Shown one piece after another: positions 44,953-53,879 of a stretch of DNA of 55,886 nucleotides. Each line of letters opens with the position of its first letter. The stretch's first letter is position 1. Source of the stretch: Tissierellia bacterium (GTDB lineage: Bacteria; Bacillota; Clostridia; Tissierellales; Tepidimicrobiaceae); assembly GCA_012735215.1 (NCBI GenBank), contig JAAYHX010000019.1:1-55886 (forward strand), in the 5' to 3' direction. Under the pieces are notes generated by a model. It was not told where the DNA came from. It searched no databases and saw nothing but the letters and a program-made list of their open reading frames with translations. Made by a program: the position numbers and the translations under genes.

Positions 44953-46953
44953 TTAGCTTAAGCCTATAAAAGTACCTACTTGATACACAATAACTGAAAG
45001 GATCCAAGCCACTAAAAAGGAATATACTGCACTAAATATCATCCACTTATATGAACCAGTTTCCTTTTTAATAGCACCTAGGGTTGCTGCGCATGGTGTA
45101 TATAGTAGGGTCATTACCATAAATGAAACAGCTGAAAGAGGGGTGAAAGCTGACTGTATTGCTTTTACAAGCTCTGTTCCTTCCTCCACTCCAGCATAAA
45201 CCATACCTAAAATAGCAACTACTGCTTCTTTTGCTGCTATTCCAGAGAACAAGCCTACAGAAGCTTGCCATGTTCCATATCCAGCTGGTTTAAATATTGG
45301 AGCAATGGCTGTTCCAATATGACCTAATAAGCTACTTTGGCTGTATGGTTCTACTCCCATAGGAAGCATTGCCAATATCCAAAGGAGAGTAACTACTGCA
45401 AATATGATGGTTCCAGCTCTTTTTAGGAATTCAGAAACATTATCCCACATGTTTCTAAAGACGTTGATTGCAGTTGGTATTCTGTAAGGAGGCAACTCCA
45501 TAATAAAGTAGGAAGCTTCACCTTTAAAGAGAGTTTTGCTGAAAATCTTGGCCACTAGTAGAGCTACAGCTATACCTAAAGCATACAATAGGAAGAGTAC
45601 CAATCCACCTTTATCGGGGAAGAAAGCTGATATAAATACAAGGTATATGGGGATTCTTGCTCCACAGGACATGAAAGGATTGATTAGTATTGCTATCATC
45701 TTATCCTTTCTGTTCTCTAAGGTTCTAGTAGCCATAACTCCAGGTACATTACATCCAAATCCAATAATCATAGATATAAAGGTTTTACCTTGTAATCCTA
45801 AATGTCTCATTATATTGTCCATTATATAGGCTGCTCTGGCCATATATCCAGAATCCTCTAAAAAGCCCATTAGGGTATACAAGACCAGTATAAGGGGAAC
45901 AAATTCTACTACTGCCCCTACTCCACCAAATATGCCGTCGATAACGAAAGATATAATCCAGTCAGCCGCATTTGCATTTATTAATAGAGCTTCTATTTTT
46001 CCTCCTAATATCTCAATGCCACTACCTACAAATCCCCCCAGTAGATCTTGTCCTATGGAAAAGGTCAACTGGAAGACTATGAACATTATAAGTGCGAAAA
46101 TTGGTAGTCCCAGATATTTATGGGTAACTATCCTGTCTATTTTATCCGTTATAGTATCTATATTTTCCTTTGGTTTTTTTACAGCTAGACTGGTGATATT
46201 GTTGATAAATTCATATCTTTTATCCACTATTTCCAATTCTAGCTCAGCTAAGCTATCTTCCTCAAGCATGCTTTCAAGGTTCTTATAAATTTCTTCATCT
46301 TTTTCTTTTATCATACTTAAAACTTCCTTATCCCCTTCTAGGAATTTAACTGCAATCCACTGAGGGGGATACGCTAATTCTTTGCCCTTGAGGAATTTCT
46401 TAATATTTTCAATTTCCTGATCTATACTTTGTCCATAGCTGATATTAGCTTTACAGTCCATATCCTTATCTATTATTTCTACAGCTTTGCTTATCAGATC
46501 CTCAATACCCTTCTTCTTAGAAGCTACAGTAGGTATTACTGGAGCTCCCAACTTATCAGATAAGGCTTGAATATCTATTTCTATATTCTTAGCTTCTGCC
46601 TCATCAACCATATTTAAGGCTACAACAACCTTAGCACCCATTTCTAACAGCTGGGTGGTTAGGTAAAGGTTTCTTTCAATATTGGTGGCATCCACTACAT
46701 TTATAACTACATTAGGGTTTCCATTTATTATATAGTTTCTAGCAATTATTTCATCTTCAGAAAAGGAACCTAAACTGTACGTTCCTGGTAGGTCTATAAC
46801 AGTGTAGATATTGCTTTTAAATTTGAAGTTTCCTTCCTTTTTTTCAACCGTTACTCCTGGCCAATTTCCTACCCTTTGATTTGATCCAGTTAGTGCGTTG
46901 AACAAAGTGGTTTTACCGCTATTGGGATTTCCAACGAGTGCAATGGTATTCAT
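44953..46953 (-). CDS. feoB: ferrous iron transporter FeoB
   Basis: A 666-residue Fe(II) transporter. N-terminal G domain with GNPNSGKTT (8-16), DLPGT and NMVDE; then a helical spacer and the membrane part with two gate domains (CNVPGVMATRTLENRKD and the later PCAATLGAIKKE region). The G domain regulates iron uptake. Starts 13 bases after feoA with GAGGAGG. Under the Fur box upstream of feoA. Confidence 0.95.
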   Translation of the reverse strand: MNTIALVGNPNSGKTTLFNALTGSNQRVGNWPGVTVEKKEGNFKFKSNIYTVIDLPGTYSLGSFSEDEIIARNYIINGNPNVVINVVDATNIERNLYLTTQLLEMGAKVVVALNMVDEAEAKNIEIDIQALSDKLGAPVIPTVASKKKGIEDLISKAVEIIDKDMDCKANISYGQSIDQEIENIKKFLKGKELAYPPQWIAVKFLEGDKEVLSMIKEKDEEIYKNLESMLEEDSLAELELEIVDKRYEFINNITSLAVKKPKENIDTITDKIDRIVTHKYLGLPIFALIMFIVFQLTFSIGQDLLGGFVGSGIEILGGKIEALLINANAADWIISFVIDGIFGGVGAVVEFVPLILVLYTLMGFLEDSGYMARAAYIMDNIMRHLGLQGKTFISMIIGFGCNVPGVMATRTLENRKDKMIAILINPFMSCGARIPIYLVFISAFFPDKGGLVLFLLYALGIAVALLVAKIFSKTLFKGEASYFIMELPPYRIPTAINVFRNMWDNVSEFLKRAGTIIFAVVTLLWILAMLPMGVEPYSQSSLLGHIGTAIAPIFKPAGYGTWQASVGLFSGIAAKEAVVAILGMVYAGVEEGTELVKAIQSAFTPLSAVSFMVMTLLYTPCAATLGAIKKETGSYKWMIFSAVYSFLVAWILSVIVYQVGTFIGLS

Positions 46954-46966
46954 GTATATCCTCCTC

Positions 46967-47191
46967 TTAGTTTGCCACTATTATTTTTTCTGCTAGTCCT
47001 CTGCCTACAGCAATTTTATTTCCATGAACGGATACAATCACTGGCCCTATATCGTTTTTTACTACCTTTACCTCAGCTCCAGAATTTAATCCCATTTCAT
47101 ATAATCTCTTACTAGCCATCATTCCTGCTGATATTTTTTTGATTTTACAGTTTTGACCTGAATTAAGCTGTGTTAAATATTTGATTTCCAT
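46967..47191 (-). CDS. feoA: ferrous iron transport protein FeoA
   Basis: A 74-residue SH3-like protein that supports FeoB. Pattern LNSGQNCKIKKISAGMMASKRLYEMGLNSGAEVKVVKNDIGPVIV is typical of FeoA. ATG 47191 is chosen: AAAGGGGA precedes it, whereas the in-frame ATG 47209 lies upstream of that ribosome site. Confidence 0.92.
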   Translation of the reverse strand: MEIKYLTQLNSGQNCKIKKISAGMMASKRLYEMGLNSGAEVKVVKNDIGPVIVSVHGNKIAVGRGLAEKIIVAN

Positions 47192-47219
47192 AGAAATTCC
47201 CCTTTCCATACAATGGCAA

Positions 47220-47243
47220 TGATAATCACTATCAATAATTATA
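47220..47243 (-). promoter_or_regulatory. Fur box and -10 of feoABC
   Basis: TGATAAT-C-ACTATCA (47220-47234) is a 7-1-7 Fur-type site with one mismatch. A minus-strand TATAAT lies at 47243-47238, so the site covers the transcription start. Iron repression of feoABC by Fur is the natural reading; the -35 is weak. Confidence 0.72.
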
Positions 47244-47335
47244 TCCTACTATAATGATAATATATATTATTAATAAAATCAATAAAGATAGGAGATATTT
47301 TACAGTTGTGGTGAAAAAATAACAGGTATGAGGTG

Positions 47336-47395
47336 TTTACAATTATGAATCTTGTGGTATAATAAAGTCAAACAGACCCCCAGGGGGGAGGGGTA
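47336..47395 (+). promoter_or_regulatory. copA promoter with CsoR-type operator
   Basis: TTTACA (47336-47341) and TATAAT (47358-47363), spaced 16. Just after the start lies ACCCCC-A-GGGGGG-AGGGGTA (47376-47395), a G/C-tract inverted repeat like CsoR sites, in an otherwise AT-rich gap. CsoR is encoded in the same operon (50032), giving copper-released autoregulation. Confidence 0.78.
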
Positions 47396-47415
47396 CAATG
47401 TAAAGGAGTGATAAG

Positions 47416-49788
47416 ATGTCAGCCCAAAAAGTAACACTGGATGTGCTAGGCATGACCTGTGCAGCCTGTTCTGCCAGGGTAGAGAAGGCATTAAGTAAAA
47501 TAGATGGAGTTATAAATGCTTCAGTTAATTTATTACAGCAAAAGGCCAGTGTAGAATATGAAAGTGAAAAGGTTAATATTGAAGATTTAGTTAAAACTAT
47601 AGAAAAAACCGGGTATCAGGTACCTATGGATCAGAGGGTTTTGCTCATAGAAGGGATGACTTGTGCAGCTTGCTCATCTAGGGTGGAAAAGGTATTAAGT
47701 AGGATGGATGGAGTAATAAAGGCTAGTGTGAATCTGTCTACTAACAAGGCCTTAGTTCAATTCTATTCAGGTAGCCTTGAAGATGAAGCCTTGGTAAAGG
47801 CGGTGGAAAAGGCTGGATATGGAGCCCAAATTGAACAGGAAAGGGATATAGATAGGGAGAAGAAATTGAGAGAAAAGGAAATCAAATCCTTAAAGACCTC
47901 CTTTATAATATCTTTAATCTTTACAATTCCTCTATTTTCAGCTATGTTTTTCCATATGGCAGGAATTCATAATATATTAACCAATGGATACTTCCAGCTG
48001 CTATTAGCTACTCCTGTCCAGTTCATAATAGGCTCAAGATTTTACAAGGGGGCTTATAAGTCCCTAAGAGGCGGAGGAGCCAACATGGATGTATTAGTGG
48101 CCATGGGTACATCAGCAGCCTATTTTTACAGCATATATAATCTACTAGTTGGTGTTAATGAATACTACTTTGAAGCTTCAGCAGTTATCATAACCTTAAT
48201 CCTATTAGGAAAGACCTTTGAAGCAATAGCAAAGGGAAGGACTTCAGAGGCCATCAAGAAGCTGATGGGACTGCAGCCAAAGACTGCTAGGGTAATAAAA
48301 GACGGCTTAGAGATGGATATACCAATAGAAGAAGTACAAATTGGAGATATAATCGTTGTAAGACCAGGGGAGAAAATACCTGTAGATGGAGTTATAACAG
48401 AAGGAAATTCATCCATAGATGAATCAATGATAACAGGTGAAAGCATCCCAGTGGATAAGACAATTGGCCACGAGGTAATAGGAGCTACTATAAACAAGTT
48501 TGGTTCCTTTAAGTTTAAAGCAACTAAGGTTGGTAAGGATACTGTCCTGTCTCAAATAGTAAAATTAGTTGAGGAAGCTCAGGGTTCCAAAGCCCCTGTT
48601 CAAAGGCTTGCAGACAAAATATCGGGAGTATTCGTACCTGTAGTGATAGTAATCGCATTAGCAACATTTTTCATATATTACCTAGTCTTTAGGGAGTTTA
48701 ACACAGGACTTATCAATGCAGTAGCAGTATTGGTAATTGCTTGTCCTTGTGCATTAGGCTTGGCAACGCCCACTGCTATAATGGTTGGAACTGGCAAGGG
48801 AGCAGAAAATGGAATCCTGTTTAAATCAGGAGAACATCTGGAAAGAGCCCATGAAATGGATACTATAGTATTTGATAAAACAGGAACAATTACTAAGGGA
48901 GAACCAGAGGTCACAGATATAATACCTTATAATTCAATGGAAGAAAAGGAACTATTGAGGATAACAGCTATTGTAGAGAAGACCAGTGAACACCCTCTAG
49001 GGCAAGCTATAGTGAAAAAGGCAGAAAATGACAAGCTAAATCTTACAGAACCAGAAGAATTTGAAGCCATACCAGGCAAGGGAATAAAGGCTATCTTTGA
49101 AGGAAAGATAGTAAGGGTAGGAAACAGAAGATTGATGGAAGAAGCTAATATAGATATAGAGAGTACAGAGAAAGACTTGACTAGACTAGAAGAAGAGGGG
49201 AAAACTGCTATGCTGGTAGCATTAGATGAAAGAGTAGCTGGAATAATTGCTGTAGCAGATAGTATCAAGGATAGTTCCAAAGCAGCCATAGAAAAGCTAA
49301 TCCAAATGGGACTTGATGTGTACATGATAACTGGGGACAATAAAAGAACAGCTAATGCTATTGGTAAGCAAGTAGGAATAAAGAATGTACTAGCAGAAGT
49401 TTTGCCTGAAAACAAGGCAGAGGTAGTAGAAAGCATAAAGGCTAAGGGCAAAAAGGTAGGTATGGTAGGGGATGGAATTAATGATGCTCCAGCCCTGGTA
49501 GCTGCAGATGTAGGTTTTGCTATAGGAACCGGTACGGATGTTGCCATAGAGGCAGCTGATGTAACCCTTATGAGAGGGGATCTAATGAGCATCGTAACGG
49601 CTATAAGGTTAAGCCATAAAACCATGAGGACAATAAAGCAAAATCTATTCTGGGCCTTCTTCTATAATTCAATAGGAATACCCTTTGCAGCCTTAGGTTT
49701 TTTGAATCCAATGATAGCAGGAGCAGCCATGGCCTTTAGTTCAGTATCTGTTGTAACAAATTCACTAAGGCTTAGAAAATTTAAATAA
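47416..49788 (+). CDS. copA: copper-exporting P1B-type ATPase CopA
   Basis: A 790-residue copper pump. Two N-terminal heavy-metal domains (GMTCAAC at Cys15/18 and Cys83/86), membrane helices, the CPC motif (Cys443, Cys445), phosphorylated Asp487 in DKTGTIT, the TGES loop and a HP motif (SEHPLG). It exports Cu(I) with ATP. AAGGAGTGAT precedes the ATG. Followed by copZ and csoR in one operon. Confidence 0.96.
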   Translation: MSAQKVTLDVLGMTCAACSARVEKALSKIDGVINASVNLLQQKASVEYESEKVNIEDLVKTIEKTGYQVPMDQRVLLIEGMTCAACSSRVEKVLSRMDGVIKASVNLSTNKALVQFYSGSLEDEALVKAVEKAGYGAQIEQERDIDREKKLREKEIKSLKTSFIISLIFTIPLFSAMFFHMAGIHNILTNGYFQLLLATPVQFIIGSRFYKGAYKSLRGGGANMDVLVAMGTSAAYFYSIYNLLVGVNEYYFEASAVIITLILLGKTFEAIAKGRTSEAIKKLMGLQPKTARVIKDGLEMDIPIEEVQIGDIIVVRPGEKIPVDGVITEGNSSIDESMITGESIPVDKTIGHEVIGATINKFGSFKFKATKVGKDTVLSQIVKLVEEAQGSKAPVQRLADKISGVFVPVVIVIALATFFIYYLVFREFNTGLINAVAVLVIACPCALGLATPTAIMVGTGKGAENGILFKSGEHLERAHEMDTIVFDKTGTITKGEPEVTDIIPYNSMEEKELLRITAIVEKTSEHPLGQAIVKKAENDKLNLTEPEEFEAIPGKGIKAIFEGKIVRVGNRRLMEEANIDIESTEKDLTRLEEEGKTAMLVALDERVAGIIAVADSIKDSSKAAIEKLIQMGLDVYMITGDNKRTANAIGKQVGIKNVLAEVLPENKAEVVESIKAKGKKVGMVGDGINDAPALVAADVGFAIGTGTDVAIEAADVTLMRGDLMSIVTAIRLSHKTMRTIKQNLFWAFFYNSIGIPFAALGFLNPMIAGAAMAFSSVSVVTNSLRLRKFK

Positions 49789-49809
49789 TAAATATGAGGA
49801 GGAGTTTAG

Positions 49810-50016
49810 ATGAAAAAAGTAATGTTAGTTGAAGGAATGTCATGTCAACACTGTGTAAAGGCAGTAACAAATGCCTTGACATCTATAGAAGGAGTATCCA
49901 ATGTAAAGGTGGACTTGGAAAGTAAAAAGGTTGAAGTAGAAGGAGAAAAGCTAGTAGATGCTATTTTAAAGGAAGCAGTGGAAGATGCTGGATACGATGT
50001 AGTCCAAATAAACTAA
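49810..50016 (+). CDS. copZ: copper chaperone CopZ
   Basis: A 68-residue heavy-metal domain protein with the Cu(I) site MSCQHC and a ferredoxin-like fold. It delivers copper to CopA and CsoR. It starts 21 bases after copA with AGGAGGAG. Length is standard. Confidence 0.94.
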   Translation: MKKVMLVEGMSCQHCVKAVTNALTSIEGVSNVKVDLESKKVEVEGEKLVDAILKEAVEDAGYDVVQIN

Positions 50017-50031
50017 TGGTAGGAGGATATG

Positions 50032-50310
50032 ATGGGGTGTAAAGATTGTGGTAAAGAAAATGCCGCTTTGAAGCTTAAAACTGTAAGAGGCCAGATAGAT
50101 GGCATATTAAAGATGATTGAAGAGGATAGATACTGTGTGGATATATCCACTCAAATCTTGTCTGCCATGGCCTTGCTAAAGAAAGCCAACATAGATGTAC
50201 TGAATTCTCATTTAAGGACCTGTGTGAGAAATGCTATATTGGAAGGCGAGGATCAAGGAGAAGAGAAGATTCAGGAGATAATTGATATAATAGATAAATA
50301 TATAAAGTAA
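50032..50310 (+). CDS. csoR: copper-sensing repressor CsoR
   Basis: A 92-residue all-helical DUF156 repressor. The copper ligands are Cys35, His60 and Cys64 (YCVDIS, NSHLRTC), the CsoR pattern rather than the nickel RcnR or formaldehyde FrmR one. Extra cysteines lie at the N-terminus (GCKDCGK). Two adjacent ATGs (50029, 50032); the second is better spaced from AGGAGG. It should bind the box at 47376-47395. Confidence 0.93.
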   Translation: MGCKDCGKENAALKLKTVRGQIDGILKMIEEDRYCVDISTQILSAMALLKKANIDVLNSHLRTCVRNAILEGEDQGEEKIQEIIDIIDKYIK

Positions 50311-50317
50311 AAGCTAC

Positions 50318-50358
50318 AAGCTGAGTTCCTATGAGATATTATGGGAACTCAGCTTTTT
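50318..50358. terminator. terminator of copA-copZ-csoR
   Basis: A 12-bp stem AAGCTGAGTTCC/GGAACTCAGCTT (50318-50329, 50344-50355) with TTTTT. The right arm overlaps the stop of the convergent XRE gene. Confidence 0.85.
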
Positions 50359-50750
50359 ATAAAGGGAATGATGAGAGTTACTACTTCCTTCAATAAAGAT
50401 ATCTCCTTATAGGAACAACGGGACAATATTTTTATTAACTCCTCTAGATCTTCATTTATATATGCATTGTAATTCTGGCTGGCTTCCTTGGATATATATT
50501 TTGTAGTGGGAAAATTGTTATCCATGAACTTGCAAGCACCAAACAATATATAATCAACAGGTAGATGGAGGCTGATAGCAATCTTTGTCAAAACTTGTAG
50601 ACTCATCTTTCTATCTCCACGTTCAATTTGCCCTAGATAGTATGGAGATATACCCAGGATTTCAGCAAACTTTTCTCTGGAAAGGTTTAAGTTCTCTCTT
50701 TCTTTTCTTATTCTAGCTCCTATTTCATCATACTTTAAGTTATCATCCAT
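50349..50750 (-). CDS. XRE-family helix-turn-helix regulator
   Basis: A 133-residue protein with a Cro/C1 HTH at about 10-65 (IRKERENLNLSREKFAEILGISPYYLGQIERGDRKMS), as in SinR-like and SlrR-like regulators. The C-terminal half is helical (EDLEELIKILSRCSYKEISLLKEVV) and probably dimerises. Direct repeats at its upstream side may be its operator. The Spo0E-like gene lies divergently, so a sporulation or stationary-phase role is possible, not shown. Confidence 0.85.
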   Translation of the reverse strand: MDDNLKYDEIGARIRKERENLNLSREKFAEILGISPYYLGQIERGDRKMSLQVLTKIAISLHLPVDYILFGACKFMDNNFPTTKYISKEASQNYNAYINEDLEELIKILSRCSYKEISLLKEVVTLIIPFIKS

Positions 50751-50760
50751 TTTTTCACGC

Positions 50761-50795
50761 CCTTACAATCAAATATTTTACATCCTTATAATCAA
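50761..50795 (-). promoter_or_regulatory. direct repeats before the XRE gene
   Basis: CCTTACAATCAA (50761-50772) and CCTTATAATCAA (50784-50795) differ at one base and lie 23 bp (about two helical turns) apart, immediately upstream of the XRE start. Read on the minus strand they contain TTGATT-type -35-like blocks. They are candidate operator half-sites for the XRE protein. Confidence 0.45.
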
Positions 50796-51015
50796 CTTTA
50801 TAATTGTAATCATAAATAGGCTATATGCTAAAAGCATAAAAAACCTGTTGACAACTAGCATTAAAAGAGGTATTTTATTATCAATAATCATCTCGTCATA
50901 ATTTTACTTTTTACATAGGGCATTTTATAATATTTTATAATACAGAACTTTATCATAGGGTATATAAGACCACAACTTTAATTTATATGTAAAAATACTG
51001 AATAGGAGGAATATA
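50796..51015. other. AT-rich divergent intergenic region
   Basis: The gap between the XRE gene and the Spo0E-like gene. Apart from the repeats at 50761-50795 it holds a tandem direct repeat ATTTTATAAT at 50922-50931 and 50932-50941. The second copy could serve as -10 for the Spo0E-like gene. No other gene is seen. Confidence 0.4.
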
Positions 51016-51192
51016 TTGAAGGAAGATAGTTTTAAGGTTGAAAGGCAGATAGATAAGCTAAAGGATTTGCTAAATAAGATGTTGGAATCACCAGATCAGG
51101 ATAAGAAAAAAATATTGGAAATAAGTCAAAATCTAGATTTTTATATTATTGAATATTACAAGACCATGATTGGAAACAGGGAAGAAGAGTAA
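51016..51192 (+). CDS. Spo0E-like aspartyl-phosphate phosphatase
   Basis: A 58-residue protein too short for most gene calls. Ribosome site TAGGAGGA is 5 bases before TTG 51016. It is a helical hairpin (EDSFKVERQIDKLKDLLNKML) carrying ISQNLDFYIIEYY, matching the Spo0E signature SQxLDxxI. Spo0E proteins remove phosphate from Spo0A and delay sporulation. This supports a spore-forming host. Confidence 0.82.
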   Translation: MKEDSFKVERQIDKLKDLLNKMLESPDQDKKKILEISQNLDFYIIEYYKTMIGNREEE

Positions 51193-51211
51193 TATAAAAG
51201 ATACCAGCCCA

Positions 51212-51240
51212 TTGATTTTCTCCTAATATAAAATTATAAT
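51212..51240 (+). promoter_or_regulatory. promoter of the dnaJ-like gene
   Basis: TTGATT (51212-51217) and TATAAT (51235-51240), spaced 17; the start near 51247 lies 3 bases before the CtsR box. Confidence 0.75.
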
Positions 51241-51249
51241 AGGAAATAA

Positions 51250-51266
51250 AGTCAGTAAAGGTCAAA
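51250..51266 (+). promoter_or_regulatory. CtsR operator of the dnaJ-like gene
   Basis: AGTCAGT-AAA-GGTCAAA matches RGTCAAA-NAN-RGTCAAA at 15 of 17 positions, with the same placement after +1 as the hsp20 site at 40019. Confidence 0.68.
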
Positions 51267-51296
51267 ATAATGGCTGTAATCTGAGGTGGTCTATAT

Positions 51297-52196
51297 ATGG
51301 AGTATAAAGATTATTATAAGATATTGGGGGTCAGCAAAAATGCTAGTAAGGACGAAATAAAAAGAGCATATAGGAAGCTGGCCAAAAAATATCATCCTGA
51401 TTTAAATCCAGGGAACAAGGAAGCTCAGGAAAAGTTTAAGGATATAAATGAAGCCTATGAAGTCTTAAGTGATGACAGCAAAAGAAGTCAATACGACGCC
51501 TTTGGTAGTGCCCATAATTTTACTCATGGTCAAAATTTCGACCCTTCACAGTTTGGCTTTGAAAACTTTGGTAAGGGGTATAGGTATACCTATACTACCA
51601 GTGGAGGAGAGGACTTCAGCGACTTTTTCAAAATGTTCTTTGGTGGTAGGGAATTCAATTTAAATGATATATTTGGTAGTAAGATGAATAGAGAGCCTAG
51701 GCAATCCTATGAATCGGAAATATTTATAACCATGGAAGAAGGGTATCAGGGTACTACTAAGCATATATCCTTGAAAATTGGTAATGAAAATAAATATCTG
51801 TCTGTTAAAGTCCCTAAGGGAATATTGCCCGGGAAAAAAATAAAGATTAAAGGCGAAAAAGCTGGAATTAATGGGGATGTATATTTGAAGGTTAATTTCA
51901 AGGAAGAAGAAAATAATAGATTAGAAGGATTAGATATATATATGAAGAAGGATATATATCCTTGGGACGCAATTTTTGGAACAAAGCTTGTTGTGGAAGC
52001 AATAGCTGGAAGGATTAGGGTAAATATTCCGGAAAACATAGAGGGAGGCAAGAAAATTAGGATTCCTGGCAAAGGATATAGGGACATGGATGGAAATAGA
52101 GGGGATTTATACATTATTGTTAATATTGTTAATCCACCTAATTTAACAGAGGAGCAAAAGAAGCTATATCAGCAGCTAAAAGAAAGCATGAATTAA
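51297..52196 (+). CDS. DnaJ/CbpA-type co-chaperone
   Basis: A 299-residue class II J-protein. J domain 1-70 with the HPD triad (33-35, [10 protein letters not shown]), a Gly/Phe-rich region (about 72-110), no zinc-finger Cys repeats, and two C-terminal substrate-binding beta domains ([36 protein letters not shown]). It works with DnaK. AGGTGGT precedes the ATG. The CtsR box marks it as stress-induced apart from the main dnaKJ operon, which is not in the window. Confidence 0.92.
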   Translation: MEYKDYYKILGVSKNASKDEIKRAYRKLAKKYHPDLNPGNKEAQEKFKDINEAYEVLSDDSKRSQYDAFGSAHNFTHGQNFDPSQFGFENFGKGYRYTYTTSGGEDFSDFFKMFFGGREFNLNDIFGSKMNREPRQSYESEIFITMEEGYQGTTKHISLKIGNENKYLSVKVPKGILPGKKIKIKGEKAGINGDVYLKVNFKEEENNRLEGLDIYMKKDIYPWDAIFGTKLVVEAIAGRIRVNIPENIEGGKKIRIPGKGYRDMDGNRGDLYIIVNIVNPPNLTEEQKKLYQQLKESMN

Positions 52197-52213
52197 ATAT
52201 TTTGTTACGTTAA

Positions 52214-52258
52214 AAAAGCCTTTCACTCCAAGGTTTAAACATGGAATGAAAGGCTTTT
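52214..52258. terminator. bidirectional terminator of dnaJ-like and ubiB-like genes
   Basis: A 17-bp stem with one mismatch (52214-52230 with 52242-52258), beginning AAAAGCC and ending GGCTTTT, between two convergent genes. Confidence 0.8.
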
Positions 52259-52261
52259 AAG

Positions 52262-53845
52262 CTATAGTTTTCCTGACTTGAATATAGAGATTAACAAGAG
52301 TAAGCCTGCCAGGCCAGCGCTTAAGTATCCTAATATTCCTATGGCTGATATGCCGTATATTTTTAAGCCCACATTAGCATTTATGACTAATGAGGAACTT
52401 ATCAAAAGGCCAGTTACTATTATTGCAATAATTAGCCTATTTACCATCTTGTTTATGTTGTTAATGGTTTCATCTATCTTTTTTATGTCAAAATACAGTT
52501 TCAAACGGCCTTGTAAGCTTGAATTTATAAACTCAAGGAGCTTACTGGGAAGCTGCATGGTTGATCTGGCACTTGCATACAATAGGGTTATAAGCCCATT
52601 TAGGTCTAAGCTTTTTAACTTTTCTGTGATGAACTTATCTTTAAAGTAGGGAATAGCTACATCCATTAAGCTTATATCCTTGTCTATTTTTGATATTACT
52701 GCCTGAAGGGTGATTATGCCCTTAGCCAGGAGCATGATGCCATGGGGCATGCTAATATTGTTGCTTTTAGCAATTTGTACCATTTCCTCAAGTATCTTGG
52801 GAAGATCCAGACTCTGTAAAGGTTGATTGGCGTAAGTGTTGTAGAATTTTCCCACATCCTTATAAAGTCTATCTTCATCTATAGGACCCTTTTTTATACC
52901 AATAGAAAGAAGGGATTTAACCATTAAATCTATGTTGTTGGTGACAACTCCTTCTAGCAGTTGATTGAGCACCCTTCTAAGGCTGGGGTCTAAGCTTCCC
53001 ATTAAACCAAAATCCAAATACCCAATAGTGTTGTTGTGGATCAATACATTGCCTGGATGAGGATCAGCGTGGAAAAAGCCATCTTCAAAGACTTGCTTAA
53101 AGTAGTTGTATGTAATCTTTATGGCTATATCCCTAGTATCATACCCCTCCTCTTTAAGCCTGCTTATATTATCAATCTTCACTCCAGAGATATAATCCAT
53201 TACCAAGATCTTATCGGTGCAATACTCTTTATAAACTTTAGGGCAGGTTAGGAATTTTACATCCTTGTTGTTTTCTGAAAATCTTATTATGTTATCCATT
53301 TCTTCTAGAAAGTTCAACTCTTTTACAGTTGCTTCCCTTAATTCCTGGGCAACCTTTTTCATGTCTATTACTTCCCTTGTGGATGAGGTGAGGTTGATAA
53401 AGGGAGCCAGCTTTCTAAGTATTCTTATATCCGACAACATTTTTTCCTTTACAAGGGGTCTTTGGACTTTAACAGCCACCTTTTCCCCTGTCTTAAGTCT
53501 AGCTTGAAAGACTTCTGCAAGGGAAGCAGAGGCAATAGGTTTTTTATCAAATTCTATAAATATATCATCTATTGGCTTTTTTAGTTCAACTTCAATTATT
53601 TCTTTCATGGTATTAAAATCTTCAGGCTTTACATGGTCTTGCAGCTTTTGCAGTTCACTTATATAATCAAGAGGTATTATATCAGCCCGTGTTGAAAGAA
53701 TCTGTCCAATCTTAACAAAAGTAGGGCCTAGCTCTTCCAAAGCTAACCTTAGATTCTTTGGATCTGCTAGTTCGTTTTTTATTCCGTGCTTGAGGAAGAC
53801 AGAAACAATTTCTCTTAATCTCTTGCCAGTATTTCTGTTATCCAT
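52262..53845 (-). CDS. ABC1/UbiB (AarF) family kinase-like protein
   Basis: A 527-residue atypical kinase of the UbiB/COQ8 family. The KxGQ motif (KIGQ, 45-48), the Ala-rich loop ASASLAEV in place of the glycine loop (about 105-112), Lys126 and a DFGLMG metal site are all present; two C-terminal membrane helices. In ubiquinone-less anaerobes its role is unclear and may concern membrane lipids. The gene is paired with a phasin-like gene upstream; its ribosome site is in a hairpin. Confidence 0.9.
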   Translation of the reverse strand: MDNRNTGKRLREIVSVFLKHGIKNELADPKNLRLALEELGPTFVKIGQILSTRADIIPLDYISELQKLQDHVKPEDFNTMKEIIEVELKKPIDDIFIEFDKKPIASASLAEVFQARLKTGEKVAVKVQRPLVKEKMLSDIRILRKLAPFINLTSSTREVIDMKKVAQELREATVKELNFLEEMDNIIRFSENNKDVKFLTCPKVYKEYCTDKILVMDYISGVKIDNISRLKEEGYDTRDIAIKITYNYFKQVFEDGFFHADPHPGNVLIHNNTIGYLDFGLMGSLDPSLRRVLNQLLEGVVTNNIDLMVKSLLSIGIKKGPIDEDRLYKDVGKFYNTYANQPLQSLDLPKILEEMVQIAKSNNISMPHGIMLLAKGIITLQAVISKIDKDISLMDVAIPYFKDKFITEKLKSLDLNGLITLLYASARSTMQLPSKLLEFINSSLQGRLKLYFDIKKIDETINNINKMVNRLIIAIIVTGLLISSSLVINANVGLKIYGISAIGILGYLSAGLAGLLLLISIFKSGKL

Positions 53846-53852
53846 ATCAATT

Positions 53853-53879
53853 TAGCCACCTTGAAATTCAAGATGGCTA
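53853..53879 (-). promoter_or_regulatory. hairpin covering the ubiB-like ribosome site
   Basis: On the minus-strand RNA the stop codon region of the phasin-like gene (53879-53870) pairs with the SD sequence AAGGTGG of the next gene (53862-53856), about 10 pairs with one G-U. Translation of the first gene through its stop would open the second site, a coupling device. It could also act as a weak attenuator. Confidence 0.5.

Noticed and set aside
45932-46288. 118-codon plus-strand frame inside feoB
   Set aside because: Antisense to the conserved FeoB coding sequence, with no recognisable domain or start signal.
48927-49625. 232-codon open frame on the minus strand opposite copA
   Set aside because: It mirrors the conserved ATPase domain of copA, has low-complexity Ser/Ile/Pro composition and no ribosome site; it is a shadow of the real gene.
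40019-51266. CIRCE (HrcA) elements near the chaperone genes
   Set aside because: I found no TTAGCACTC-N9-GAGTGCTAA before hsp20 or the dnaJ-like gene; CtsR-type boxes are there instead.
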